From NCBI RefSeq assembly GCF_001904745.1, contig NZ_MRCD01000023.1:1-64000 (forward strand): DNA of 64,000 bases, written 5' to 3'. The first letter of the stretch is position 1. Every line of letters begins with the position of its first letter. The notes beneath the pieces were generated by a model that saw only the letters and a list, made by a program, of their open reading frames with translations, was not told where the DNA came from and did not search any database. The stretch is from Calothrix sp. HK-06 (GTDB taxonomy: Bacteria > Cyanobacteriota > Cyanobacteriia > Cyanobacteriales > Nostocaceae). The translations under genes and the position numbers were made by a program. Positions 9,335 to 18,271 of this stretch are shown piece after piece.

Positions 9335-10738
9335 ATGATTATTAGACGGATTGCGGAAATATTGCGTAGCGGACAACCAGACGAAACTGTAAAAGTACAA
9401 GGTTGGGTACGCACGAAGCGCGAACTTAAGGGTTTTGCTTTTATCGAAGTAAATGATGGTTCATCAATGGCTTCTTTACAAGTTGTCATTAATGAAACCT
9501 TACCCAACTACAGTGAGATTATAAAAAAAGTAAATACAGGCGCCTCAGTAGAAGTAGATGGTGTAGTAGTAGCATCACAAGGTAAAGGGCAACGTATCGA
9601 AGTTAAAGCCGAATCAGTTCAGGTGTACGGTGATGCTGACCCAGAAACATACCCATTGCAAAAAAAGCGTCACTCGTTTGAGTTTTTGCGAACGATTGGA
9701 CATTTACGCGCTCGTACCAACTCGTTTGGCGCCATGTTCCGTGTGCGTAACGCTTGTGCAACAGCTATTCATCAATTTTTCCAAGAACGTGGTTTTTTGT
9801 GGGTACATACTCCAATTATCACAGCTAGTGACTGCGAAGGCGCCGGGGAAATGTTTAGCGTTACGAGTTTTGATTTAAATAAAATACCTCGTAATAAAGA
9901 AGGCGCCATCGATTACAGTAAAGATTTTTTTGCTAGACCAACATATCTAACTGTAAGCGGACAACTCGAAGCTGAAGTGATGGCGATGGCATTTAGTAAT
10001 GTCTATACATTTGGACCAACATTCCGCGCGGAAAACTCCAATACATCGCGTCACCTAGCAGAATTTTGGATGGTAGAGCCAGAAATGGCATTTTGTGACC
10101 TCTTTGAAGACATGAACTTAGCAGAGGCATTTTTAAAACATATCTTTAAATATGTGATGGAAACCTGCCCAGAAGACATGCAATTTTTTAACGAGCGTAT
10201 AGATAATACAGTATTGGCAACGGCTGACAATATAATTAATAATCAGTTTGAACGCATTACATATACTGAAGCAGTCAAGCTTTTAGAAAAAGCCGTCGAA
10301 AAAGCAGATGTTCAATTTGAGTATCCAGTCAGTTGGGGCACAGACTTACAATCAGAACACGAACGTTACTTGTGCGAACAGCTATTCAAAAAGCCGACAA
10401 TTATTACTAATTATCCCGCCCAAATCAAAGCGTTTTACATGCGCTTAGACGAAGATGAAAAAACTGTATCGGCAATGGATATAGTGGCGCCGAAAATAGG
10501 GGAAATTATTGGAGGTTCACAGCGCGAAGAAAGATTAGACGTGCTGCAAAGAAGAATTGCAGCGCAAGGAATGAAAGAAGAAGATTTATGGTGGTACCTT
10601 GACTTACGGAAATTTGGCACAGTTCCCCATGCTGGTTTTGGTTTAGGGTTTGAAAGAGTCGTGCAATTTATGACGGGAATGGCTAATATTCGCGATGTAA
10701 TACCCTTCCCAAGAACACCAGAAAATGCCGAATTTTAA
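9335..10738 (+). CDS. asnS: Asparaginyl-tRNA synthetase
   Basis: Class IIb aminoacyl-tRNA synthetase that charges tRNA-Asn. The 467 residues match the family. An N-terminal OB-fold anticodon-binding domain ([25 protein letters not shown]) is followed by the class II catalytic core, with motif 2-like [21 protein letters not shown] and motif 3 [15 protein letters not shown]. The FPRTP ending is typical of AsnRS and AspRS enzymes, and the overall sequence is AsnRS-like. The gene follows the coiled-coil protein gene closely on the same strand. Confidence 0.96.
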   Translation: MIIRRIAEILRSGQPDETVKVQGWVRTKRELKGFAFIEVNDGSSMASLQVVINETLPNYSEIIKKVNTGASVEVDGVVVASQGKGQRIEVKAESVQVYGDADPETYPLQKKRHSFEFLRTIGHLRARTNSFGAMFRVRNACATAIHQFFQERGFLWVHTPIITASDCEGAGEMFSVTSFDLNKIPRNKEGAIDYSKDFFARPTYLTVSGQLEAEVMAMAFSNVYTFGPTFRAENSNTSRHLAEFWMVEPEMAFCDLFEDMNLAEAFLKHIFKYVMETCPEDMQFFNERIDNTVLATADNIINNQFERITYTEAVKLLEKAVEKADVQFEYPVSWGTDLQSEHERYLCEQLFKKPTIITNYPAQIKAFYMRLDEDEKTVSAMDIVAPKIGEIIGGSQREERLDVLQRRIAAQGMKEEDLWWYLDLRKFGTVPHAGFGLGFERVVQFMTGMANIRDVIPFPRTPENAEF

Positions 10739-10884
10739 TACCCACTCTTAATGTGTGTGGCACAGGCATCCTGCCTGTGCTTACTATGCTTACGTGCCTA
10801 CAATTTGACTGAAAAGGCGCCAACTTATCAGGAATCCTTAATATATAAAATGTAGTATAAATCTACTTGTATAGAATCAAATAT

Positions 10885-11436
10885 ATGAAGACTAAAAAAA
10901 TAATAGCAGGCGCCACAGCAATACTGGTAGCATCTTCGGTTGCAGCTGGTGCTGCAATGGCACAGTTAACAGTAACGCAGTCAAAAATATTTGCCGATGG
11001 ATTTGGGCGTGCTAGGGTTGGTATGACTCCTCAAGAAGTTTCTAAAGTTGCTGGTACACGTTTAGTATCATTATCTGGGGCACCGATTCAAAATAAAGGC
11101 TGTTTTTATGTTAAACCCGCTCATACGCCTACTGGTGTAGAGTTCATGCTTACCGATGGACGTATTTCGAGAATTGATGTAACTAGAAATACCCAAATTA
11201 CAACAGTCAGCGGCGCCAGAATTGGTGATACAGAAAGTCGTATCAAATCACTTTATCCAGGACAAATCAAAGTCACACCCCATAAATACGTTAAAGGTGG
11301 ACACTACCTTACTTTCACATCAAAAGAGCCACTATATAAAAATTATCGTGTTGTCTTTGAAACTGATGGTAAGCGAGTTACCCAGTATCGTGCGGGTAAA
11401 TTACCAGAAGTGGAATTTGTAGAACGTTGCGGTTAA
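10885..11436 (+). CDS. Secreted protein of unknown function
   Basis: The ATG at 10885 gives 183 residues with a clear signal peptide: MKTKK, a hydrophobic alanine-rich stretch, and a likely cleavage site after AAMA. An earlier TTG at 10867 would add six residues and spoil the signal peptide. The mature part contains GMTPQEVSKVAGTRL, a segment resembling SmpA/BamE-like or other small periplasmic folds, and two cysteines (KGCFYV and the penultimate ERCG) that could form a disulphide. It is probably a periplasmic or cell-surface protein. I recognise the general type but no defined function. Confidence 0.8.
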   Translation: MKTKKIIAGATAILVASSVAAGAAMAQLTVTQSKIFADGFGRARVGMTPQEVSKVAGTRLVSLSGAPIQNKGCFYVKPAHTPTGVEFMLTDGRISRIDVTRNTQITTVSGARIGDTESRIKSLYPGQIKVTPHKYVKGGHYLTFTSKEPLYKNYRVVFETDGKRVTQYRAGKLPEVEFVERCG

Positions 11437-11441
11437 TTATT

Positions 11442-11577
11442 AGACATCTCCGAAAAAGATTTAGGGAACCATTATTTTCGCACAGACCTAACCCCCCTGC
11501 CCCCCTTCCCTACGAGGGAATGGGGGTTTTAAGCCCCTGGTTTGGAGAGGGGTCTTTTTCCTTTTCCGGAGATGTCT
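11442..11577. repeat. Inverted-repeat element with AGACATCTCCG ends
   Basis: AGACATCTCCG at 11442-11452 and its exact complement at 11567-11577 bound about 136 bp. Further pairing extends inward (GAAAAAG with CTTTTTCC). The interior is C- and G-rich (CCCCCCTGCCCCCCTT with GGGGGTTTTAAGCCCCT), a composition seen in many dispersed cyanobacterial repeats. It is MITE-like, with no coding capacity. Confidence 0.65.
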
Positions 11578-11591
11578 ATTAACAAACGCTC

Positions 11592-11628
11592 AGATTCCCG
11601 ACTTCCTCAAGAAGTCGGGAATCTTTTT
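11592..11628 (+). terminator. Rho-independent terminator
   Basis: A perfect 13-bp stem, GATTCCCGACTTC with GAAGTCGGGAATC around a CTCAA loop, followed by TTTTTAT. It probably ends transcription from the secreted-protein gene, although it lies about 155 bp downstream, beyond the inverted-repeat element, which may have inserted between gene and terminator. Confidence 0.8.
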
Positions 11629-11764
11629 ATTCATAAATTCGCAATCAGGAGTAACAGTTAAAGATTTTTCTTTCAACACTTTCATTTAACTCCGGTTTGT
11701 TTTCCTTATTTTAGTCTTTCTTTAATTGGCGCCGTTACCTACTCGGAAAACATTATTTATTAAA

Positions 11765-11875
11765 TTACCATTTTCCACCGTCACCCGAACTGTCAATCTG
11801 CTTCCATTTATCCTGATAAACAGGAATCAAATCTTCTTGCTCGCGCGTTAGTTTAATTATTTCCGGATTTGACAT
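11765..11875 (-). pseudogene. 5' remnant resembling DUF6745-family proteins
   Basis: A 36-codon frame begins SNPEIIKLTREQEDLIPVY and continues QDKWKQIDSS before a stop. That opening closely resembles the start of cyanobacterial proteins that open with a LTPEQEALIPVYREKW-type segment (DUF6745, from memory). Those proteins are several hundred residues long, so this looks like a truncated gene remnant in a repeat-rich gap. I cannot exclude a short functional ORF. Confidence 0.4.
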
Positions 11876-12045
11876 ACTCAATTTTCTCAAATATATAGTC
11901 TTGTTTACTCTTGTGGAGCAGGCATCCTTGCCCGTTCATGCTCATAAGCTAAAACCATATAATCAGTAGAAAAGTACAAATAAGAAAATACCTATATAAT
12001 ACTGCACTGTAATGAGTATGCCTAACTAAATAGTTAGTTATCAGG

Positions 12046-12142
12046 ACTTACGCATTTTTACGAAAAACTGTCATTCTGAACGCAGTGAAGAATCTCAGAG
12101 ATGCTTCACTACGTTCAGCATGACAAAATTTTTGCGTAAGTC
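12046..12142. repeat. MITE-like element with GACTTACGCA ends
   Basis: GACTTACGCA at 12046-12055 is matched by TGCGTAAGTC ending at 12142. The interior contains a second nested inverted repeat built on GTCATTCTGAACG / CGTTCAGCATGAC. The element is about 97 bp, non-coding and palindromic, like non-autonomous transposon derivatives common in Nostocales. A related TCAGAATGACA motif recurs at 52912-53000. Confidence 0.65.
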
Positions 12143-12180
12143 ATGGTTATAATAGAATATTTAAATTTTGGGCTAAAATT

Positions 12181-13203
12181 ATGAAAGATAGACAAATTAA
12201 GTTTATGAGTCGTATAGCATTAATTCGACTTGGTTTTTTAGCAACGATTTTAATTATATCTATTCTTTGGCTTTGGTGGACACTGTTTCAAATGCCCGAA
12301 AAAACTTATGAAGGGGAATTATTGTCACTGTCTACAAGCGAAACAATTCTTCGAGATTCTTTACAAAAAGAGATTAAAATTATAGGTAGTGATATTGGAA
12401 AGCGCAATTATAGTTATTATGAGAATCTCCAAGCAACAGCAAGCTTTTTGAAATCAGGGTTTCAGAATGCTAGATATACAGTTAATGAACAGAAATATAA
12501 TATTGGTAATCAAACTTATTCTAACTTAGAAGTCGAAATACGCGGTTCAAAACGTCCTAACGAAATAGTTATTATCGGCGCCCATTATGACTCAGCTTTT
12601 ACAAGTAATGGCGCCAATGATAATGGTTCGGGTGCTGCTGCTGTATTGGAACTTGGGCGCCGCTTTGTAGATAAAAAACCTAGTCGTACACTACGGTTTG
12701 TTGAGTTTGTTAATGAAGAACCACCTTTTTTCTGGACAGATAATATGGGTAGCTTGGTTTATGCAAAGCGTTGTAAAGAACGTAAGGAAAATATTGTTGC
12801 TATGCTGAGTTTGGAAACAATGGGATATTTCTCAGATACAGCTAATTCTCAAAAGTACCCTTTCCCGCTTAACTATATATATCCTTCTACAGGAAACTTT
12901 ATTGCTTTTATTGGTAATGTTAAATCAAGTGGGTTTGTGAAAAATGTTATAAAAATGTTTCGTAACTCTACGAAGTTTCCTTCTCAAGGCGCCGCTTTAC
13001 CTGCACAAGTACCTGGTGCGGGATGGTCTGACCAGTGGTCATTTTGGCAGCAAGGATATTCTGGTGTTATGGTTACTGATACTGCTCCTTTCCGCTATCC
13101 TTATTATCATACTCAAGAAGATACTCCTAATAAAATTGATTATGCAAGGTTAAGCAGAGTTGTTTATGGTTTGGAGCAGGTTATTGATAAGCTTGTTGAA
13201 TAA
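12181..13203 (+). CDS. M28 family zinc peptidase, membrane-anchored
   Basis: A 340-residue metallopeptidase of the M28 aminopeptidase clan. One N-terminal membrane segment (about residues 11-32) suggests a periplasm-facing enzyme. Metal ligands are visible in order: His and Asp of GAHYDS, the bridging Asp of NDNGSG, Glu-Glu of FVNEEPP, the Glu of SLETMGY, and the His of YYHTQEDTP. All zinc-site motifs are intact, so activity is likely. The substrate is unknown. It sits alone between repeat-rich gaps and is convergent with a PepSY-like remnant whose stop codon begins one base after its own. Confidence 0.88.
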   Translation: MKDRQIKFMSRIALIRLGFLATILIISILWLWWTLFQMPEKTYEGELLSLSTSETILRDSLQKEIKIIGSDIGKRNYSYYENLQATASFLKSGFQNARYTVNEQKYNIGNQTYSNLEVEIRGSKRPNEIVIIGAHYDSAFTSNGANDNGSGAAAVLELGRRFVDKKPSRTLRFVEFVNEEPPFFWTDNMGSLVYAKRCKERKENIVAMLSLETMGYFSDTANSQKYPFPLNYIYPSTGNFIAFIGNVKSSGFVKNVIKMFRNSTKFPSQGAALPAQVPGAGWSDQWSFWQQGYSGVMVTDTAPFRYPYYHTQEDTPNKIDYARLSRVVYGLEQVIDKLVE

Positions 13204-13204
13204 T

Positions 13205-13411
13205 TTAAGCATCTTCATGAAAATTTGCCGCCTCGTTTCCACGGCTATCAAAATATAATTCTACCTCGTTACCGTTATCTACAACTTCCACTTCGTAAAA
13301 AATACCTTGCGGTGTAATTTCAATTTCTCGTTTTTTAATTGTACCGCTTGGGTATTGCGCTCTAACTTTATCAAGCACTACAGATGAAAACGCGCCAGCT
13401 AGATAATGAAG
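13205..13411 (-). pseudogene. PepSY-like domain fragment
   Basis: The minus-strand frame encodes about 68 residues, including LDKVRAQYPSGTIKKREIEI and a YEVEVVDNGNEVELYFDSRG ending, the pattern of PepSY-like domains. Those proteins normally have a signal peptide and one or two such units. Here the frame is closed by a stop just upstream of the match and has only a GTG (13376-13378) as a possible start. I read it as the 3' remnant of a secreted PepSY-like gene, though a short GTG-started gene is possible. Confidence 0.5.
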
Positions 13412-13683
13412 TTAACACCCTAAGCAAATGCTTACTACTCTCCAAAGTTAAATACTGCATTATATGTATATATACTGAGATAATAAATTTGATAAAAGCT
13501 TGGATTAAAGCATTATATACTCTTTTTATTTTAAATCTATTAACCCAGTAAGAGCAGTTAAGAATACATTGAACAACTGTTCCATACTTAGGAAAATTAT
13601 GGAATGAAGTCCGGCACCTCCTAGAACAAATTTATTCATGTGGCTTTAAAGCTGTAGCGAAACAAAATTGTAAAATATATATC

Positions 13684-15162
13684 ATGATTGCAAATACCAT
13701 TGAGCGAAAAATAACAGTACCTGGCCCGCGCGTGTCTCCACTGTTCGGACACATTACTCAGGTTTTAAATTTTGTTGGCGACTCTATTAAGTTGTCGAGT
13801 CGGTTGTTTGAAAAATATGGCTCGGTTGTTGCTTTGGCGGAAGGGGGTGGTACTAATGTATATTCGCCATATCCTAATTGTCCTGGTACGGTTTTAGGTT
13901 ATGGCGCCGAAGTTGTTCGGGAAGTAACTAGCCAACATGATATTTATCATAAGTGCCCTCTGACTGCACGTATTTACAGCAAGCGGAATAACTCAACTCG
14001 TACTCAACCTCTTAGACATTTTCTTGTTGGGTTATTTGGTGTTAACGGCGCCGACCATCGTCAACACCGACAATTATTAATGCCTGCTTTTCATAAATCA
14101 CGTATCGAAGCTTACCGCGACGAAATGGCGGTCATTACAGAATCTGAGCTTGAAAGCTTACAAGTAGGTGAGGTTGTAAATACTCTTGAACTGATGCGGC
14201 GCCTGACGATGCGTATTGCCACTAAAACCTTATTTGGAATGGATTTTAGTGAAAATGGTGGTAGGTTTACAACGCTGTTAAAAGAAGTTTTTGGTAAATT
14301 TGGTAGTCCAGCAGTTCTTGCTCTTCCGTTTGATGTTCCTGGTTTTCCTTTTCATAAACTGCTCAACGACATGGTTGAGCTTGATGCTACTATGCGGGAT
14401 ACCATTCAGCAAAAGCGCTCTGCTGGTATTGATAGCGGTGATGTTCTCGATATGCTTATTCAAGCTAGAGATGCCGAAACTGGGATGACGCTAACTGATG
14501 ATGAGTTACTGGGACATCTTGGTGTCATATATTTTGCTGGGCATGATACAAGTGCAAATGCATTAACTTGGACTTTATTTCTACTTTCCCAACATCCCCA
14601 AGTTGCCGCTGACTTACTTGATGAACTTGATGGTGTGTTGCATGGTGAGGCGCCAAGTATTGAGCAATTACAACAGTTACCTTTATTAGAGCGTATTATT
14701 AAAGAAAGTATGCGCGTACTATCTCCTGTTCCTTGGAATGGTCGTGTGATTTCGCAGGACACCACATTAAGTGGTTATGATTTGCCAAAGGGTACAGAAG
14801 TTTTTGTAAGTATTTATCATACTAATCGGGCGCCTGAAATATATTCCGAACCGGAGCGTTTTATCCCTCAGCGTTGGGAGCAAATTCAGCCAAGTATATA
14901 CGAATATAATCCTTTTAGTTCAGGGTCGCGCGTTTGTATCGGCGCCGGTTTTGCCATGATGGAAATCAAAATTATCTTGGCAATGCTATTAATGCGTTAC
15001 CGTTTAGAGTTACTACCACAAAAAATTGAGGCAAAAGGATTAATTGTGTTAAGTGCTGAAAATGGTCTATCGATGCGAGTATGCGAACAAGACCGTGAAT
15101 TTAATCAAGGTGTAGGTGGTGTAAGTGGGAATGTCCGTGAAATGGTCGATTTAGTGAAATAA
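13684..15162 (+). CDS. Cytochrome P450 (first of tandem pair)
   Basis: A 492-residue haem monooxygenase with the I-helix oxygen-activation motif AGHDTSAN, the K-helix ExxR (ESMR), the PERF-type segment (EPERFIPQRW) and the haem loop FSSGSRVCIGAGF with axial Cys418. There is no membrane anchor; it starts with the proline-rich VPGPRVSPLFGH. It is related to cyanobacterial P450s of the CYP110/CYP120 kind, but I cannot assign a subfamily. A close paralogue starts 9 bp after its stop and a CrtI-type desaturase follows, so a role in oxidising a terpenoid or carotenoid product is a reasonable inference. Redox partners are not in the window. Confidence 0.92.
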   Translation: MIANTIERKITVPGPRVSPLFGHITQVLNFVGDSIKLSSRLFEKYGSVVALAEGGGTNVYSPYPNCPGTVLGYGAEVVREVTSQHDIYHKCPLTARIYSKRNNSTRTQPLRHFLVGLFGVNGADHRQHRQLLMPAFHKSRIEAYRDEMAVITESELESLQVGEVVNTLELMRRLTMRIATKTLFGMDFSENGGRFTTLLKEVFGKFGSPAVLALPFDVPGFPFHKLLNDMVELDATMRDTIQQKRSAGIDSGDVLDMLIQARDAETGMTLTDDELLGHLGVIYFAGHDTSANALTWTLFLLSQHPQVAADLLDELDGVLHGEAPSIEQLQQLPLLERIIKESMRVLSPVPWNGRVISQDTTLSGYDLPKGTEVFVSIYHTNRAPEIYSEPERFIPQRWEQIQPSIYEYNPFSSGSRVCIGAGFAMMEIKIILAMLLMRYRLELLPQKIEAKGLIVLSAENGLSMRVCEQDREFNQGVGGVSGNVREMVDLVK

Positions 15163-15171
15163 TTTAAGATA

Positions 15172-16650
15172 ATGATTACAATTAGCAAGCCAAAATTAAC
15201 AGTACCTGGGCCGCGCTTTGCTCCGGTGTTTGGACGCATTGCTCAAACTATAAACTTTGTTAGTGACTCTGTTGGTGTATCGAGTCAATTATTTAAAGCT
15301 TATGGTTCAGTAGTTTCTTTAGTTCAGGGTGGAGGTACTAATGTTTACTCACCTCACGCGAATTGTCCAGGAACTGTGGTAGCTTATGGACCAGATATTG
15401 TCCGTGAAGTTACGACCCAACACAATGTTTATCATAAATGTCCTCTTATTGGTAGCTTATACAGTAGACGTAATGATTCAGAGCGTACAGAACCTTTCGG
15501 TCATTTTCTAGTTGGTTTATTTGGTGTTAATAATGACTTACATCGCCAGCATCGGCAGCTTTTAATGCCCGCATTTCATAAGCAGCGTATAGAATCTTAC
15601 CGTGATGATATGGTAAAAATCGTTCTTTCTGAGTTAGAACAGTTGAAAGTTGGCGAAGTTGTAAATATAGCTGAATTTATGCAGCGCTTAACGATGCGTG
15701 TTGCCACTAAAACCTTGTTTGGAAAAGATGTTAACGAAGATAATGGTAATTTAATTAGGCTATTAAAACGATTTGGGAAACAACTAACAAACCCTTTATC
15801 TACAGTATTACCAATAGATTTTCCTGGCTTTCCTTACCATAATTTGCTCAATGCAATGCAGTTACTCGATGAGGAAATGCGTTCTATTATTCGTGAAAGA
15901 TATGCAAGCAGCGTTGACGGTGGTGATATTATCTCAATGCTCGTTCAAGCCAAAGATGCAGAGAGTGGTTTAACTTTAAGCGAAGATGAGTTGCTTGGAC
16001 ATGTGACTGCTATTTTTGTTGCTGGACATGACACTAGTGCTAATGAACTAACTTGGATTTTATTTTTACTTTCACAACATCCTGATATTGCTGCTGACTT
16101 ACTTGATGAACTTGAAAATGTTTTGGGTGGTGAGGCGCCAACTGTTGAAAAATTACAGAAGCTACCATTATTAGACCGTGTTGTAAAAGAAAGTTTGCGG
16201 GTACTTACATCAATACCTTGGAACGGTCGTGTTACTTCACAACCAACAACATTAGGTGGTTATGAATTACCAGCAGGCACTGAAGTATGGGTGAGTATTT
16301 ATCATACACACCAAATGCCGGAAATTTATCCTGAACCAGAAAGATTTTTACCTCAACGTTGGGAAACAATTCAACCGACGATGTATGAGTATAACCCTTT
16401 TAGTACAGGGTCGCGCGTTTGTATCGGCGCCGGATTTGCGATGATGGAAATCAAAATTGTTTTGGCAATGCTACTAATGCGTTATCGCTTGCAATTAATT
16501 ACAGAAAAACCAGTAAATGCTAAAGGTTTTATTGTGATGGCGCCTGAAAATGGAATGTTTATGAAAGTTCATAAACAAGACCGTCAATTTAATCAAGGTG
16601 TAGGTGGTGTAAGCGGAAATATTCGTAAAATGGTGAATTTGATCGATTAA
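15172..16650 (+). CDS. Cytochrome P450 (second of tandem pair)
   Basis: Also 492 residues and clearly a duplicate of the preceding gene: same start (KLTVPGPRFAPVFGR), AGHDTSANELTW, ESLR, EPERFLPQRW and the haem loop FSTGSRVCIGAGF with Cys417, ending NQGVGGVSGN. The two share most of the fold-defining blocks but have diverged in the F-G region (about residues 190-260), where substrate specificity is usually set, so they probably act on different positions or substrates. It is co-directional with the first P450 (9-bp gap) and with crtI (96-bp gap). Confidence 0.92.
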   Translation: MITISKPKLTVPGPRFAPVFGRIAQTINFVSDSVGVSSQLFKAYGSVVSLVQGGGTNVYSPHANCPGTVVAYGPDIVREVTTQHNVYHKCPLIGSLYSRRNDSERTEPFGHFLVGLFGVNNDLHRQHRQLLMPAFHKQRIESYRDDMVKIVLSELEQLKVGEVVNIAEFMQRLTMRVATKTLFGKDVNEDNGNLIRLLKRFGKQLTNPLSTVLPIDFPGFPYHNLLNAMQLLDEEMRSIIRERYASSVDGGDIISMLVQAKDAESGLTLSEDELLGHVTAIFVAGHDTSANELTWILFLLSQHPDIAADLLDELENVLGGEAPTVEKLQKLPLLDRVVKESLRVLTSIPWNGRVTSQPTTLGGYELPAGTEVWVSIYHTHQMPEIYPEPERFLPQRWETIQPTMYEYNPFSTGSRVCIGAGFAMMEIKIVLAMLLMRYRLQLITEKPVNAKGFIVMAPENGMFMKVHKQDRQFNQGVGGVSGNIRKMVNLID

Positions 16651-16714
16651 TTGTTTAATCCCCCAACAGAGCGCCCATTGAGTAATAATCAAATTAAAGG
16701 TTAGGTTTAATAGC

Positions 16715-16735
16715 GAATTTAATCAAGGTGTAGGT
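16715..16735 (+). repeat. 21-bp copy of the P450 3' coding end upstream of crtI
   Basis: This exactly repeats 21 bp of the first P450 gene (15097-15117, coding the EFNQGVG region) and 20 bp of the second. It sits in the short gap before crtI and is out of any gene. It looks like the scar of a recombination or deletion involving another P450 copy. Confidence 0.75.
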
Positions 16736-16746
16736 ACAAGTAATCA

Positions 16747-18213
16747 ATGAATATTGTAGTGATAGGCGCCGGGTTTGGTGGAATAGCCACAGCGATACGT
16801 TTACAAGCACATGGGCATCAAGTCACGTTGATTGATAAGCGTGATAAGTTAGGGGGACGTGCTTATGTATATGAGCAAGAAGGATTTAAGTTTGATGCTG
16901 GCCCTACTATTATTACGGCGCCGTGGTTAATTGAGGAGCTGTTTGATGTGTCGGGTAAACCGATGCAGGATTACGTCAAGCTTGTACAACTCAATCCGTT
17001 TTATAATATTCGCTTTGAAGATGGCTCTGTTTTTCACTATAATAACGACGCTGATTATCTAATTGAACAAATCCGTGCGTTTAACCCGAATGATGTTGCT
17101 GGCTACGAACGTTTTTACCAAGCGAGTCAAGCTGTTTTTAATAAGGGTTTGCCTTTAATGACTAAACCATTCGGTAGTATTGCTGATATGGTACTCGTGG
17201 CGCCTGATATGGTGGAGTTACAGTCTTTTAAATCTGTAGCTGGATTTGTTAATCAGTATATTCAAGATGAACGACTACGACAGGTGTTTAGCTTTCATCC
17301 GTTGTTAATTGGTGGCAACCCGTTTCAGAGTACTTCGATTTATGCAATGATTCATAAGCTGGAGCAGGCTTTTGGTATTTGGTTTGCTATGGGTGGTACG
17401 GGGGCCTTGGTTGAGGGTTTAGGAAAGTTGTTTGTTGATATTGGTGGTAAGGTTTTACTGAATACAGAAGTTACAGAAATCGTTATTGACGCAAAAACAA
17501 AGCGTGCAACTGGTGTTAATACAAATAATAATGGGTATATTAGCGCCGAAGCTGTTGTTAGTAATGCGGATGTGGCGTTTACATATTTAAATTTGATTCC
17601 AGCAAAGTACCGTAGAAAATGGAGTGATAAGAGAATTAAAAGCTTGCGCTACTCAATGTCTTTGTTTGTACTTTACTTTGGGACTAATCGTCAATATGAA
17701 CATATGGCGCATCATGAAATTCTAATGGGTAAGCGCTATCGAGATTGGATTGAAGATATATTTACGCGCAAATATTTACCTGATGATTTTTCTCTATACT
17801 TGCATCGACCAACTGCTACTGATGCTTCGCTGGCGCCATCTGGTTGTGATTGTTTTTATGTTTTAGCGCCTGTACCTCATTTGGGTGGTGATGTAGATTG
17901 GAAGATAATGGCAAAACCCTTCCGCGATAGGATAGTTAAATATTTGGAAGAAAAATATTTACCTGATTTGTCGCAGCATATTGTTACAGAGCATTATATA
18001 GACCCTTTACATTTTCGTGATACCCTAAATAGCTATTTGGGAAGCGCGTTTTCTATTGAACCTACTTTGTTTCAATCTGCTTATTTTCGTCCCCATAACC
18101 AAAGTGAGGATATATCTAATTTATATTTTGTTGGCGCCGGTACACATCCTGGTGCGGGAATTCCTGGGGTGTTGAGTTCGAGTAAGATTGTGGCAGATAT
18201 TTGCAACGGATAG
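16747..18213 (+). CDS. crtI: CrtI-type phytoene desaturase
   Basis: FAD-dependent carotenoid desaturase, 488 residues. The N-terminal dinucleotide fold is VIGAGFGGIATAIRLQAHG followed by GGRAYVYEQEGFKFDAGPT; the C-terminal signature YFVGAGTHPGAGIPGVLSS is that of bacterial CrtI. The sequence follows proteobacterial CrtI along its whole length (SFHPLLIGGNPFQSTSIY, LYLHRPTATDASLAPSGC, APVPHLG). CrtI converts phytoene to lycopene or neurosporene, whereas most cyanobacteria use CrtP, CrtQ and CrtH, so this suggests transfer or a special carotenoid or C30 pathway. The last two residues and the stop codon lie in a GCAACGGAT repeat element. Confidence 0.88.
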   Translation: MNIVVIGAGFGGIATAIRLQAHGHQVTLIDKRDKLGGRAYVYEQEGFKFDAGPTIITAPWLIEELFDVSGKPMQDYVKLVQLNPFYNIRFEDGSVFHYNNDADYLIEQIRAFNPNDVAGYERFYQASQAVFNKGLPLMTKPFGSIADMVLVAPDMVELQSFKSVAGFVNQYIQDERLRQVFSFHPLLIGGNPFQSTSIYAMIHKLEQAFGIWFAMGGTGALVEGLGKLFVDIGGKVLLNTEVTEIVIDAKTKRATGVNTNNNGYISAEAVVSNADVAFTYLNLIPAKYRRKWSDKRIKSLRYSMSLFVLYFGTNRQYEHMAHHEILMGKRYRDWIEDIFTRKYLPDDFSLYLHRPTATDASLAPSGCDCFYVLAPVPHLGGDVDWKIMAKPFRDRIVKYLEEKYLPDLSQHIVTEHYIDPLHFRDTLNSYLGSAFSIEPTLFQSAYFRPHNQSEDISNLYFVGAGTHPGAGIPGVLSSSKIVADICNG

Positions 18214-18271
18214 AACGGATGTAACGGATAGAGAAATAAACCATCCGTTACATCTGTTAATAATCCGTTGC
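18203..18271. repeat. GCAACGGAT palindromic element, copy 1
   Basis: An inverted repeat starting GCAACGGAT with internal AACGGATGTAACGGAT heptad-like units and ending ATCCGTTGC. It overlaps the end of crtI, supplying its final NG codons and TAG stop. Three further copies are at 31556, 34550 and 44605. Confidence 0.8.
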
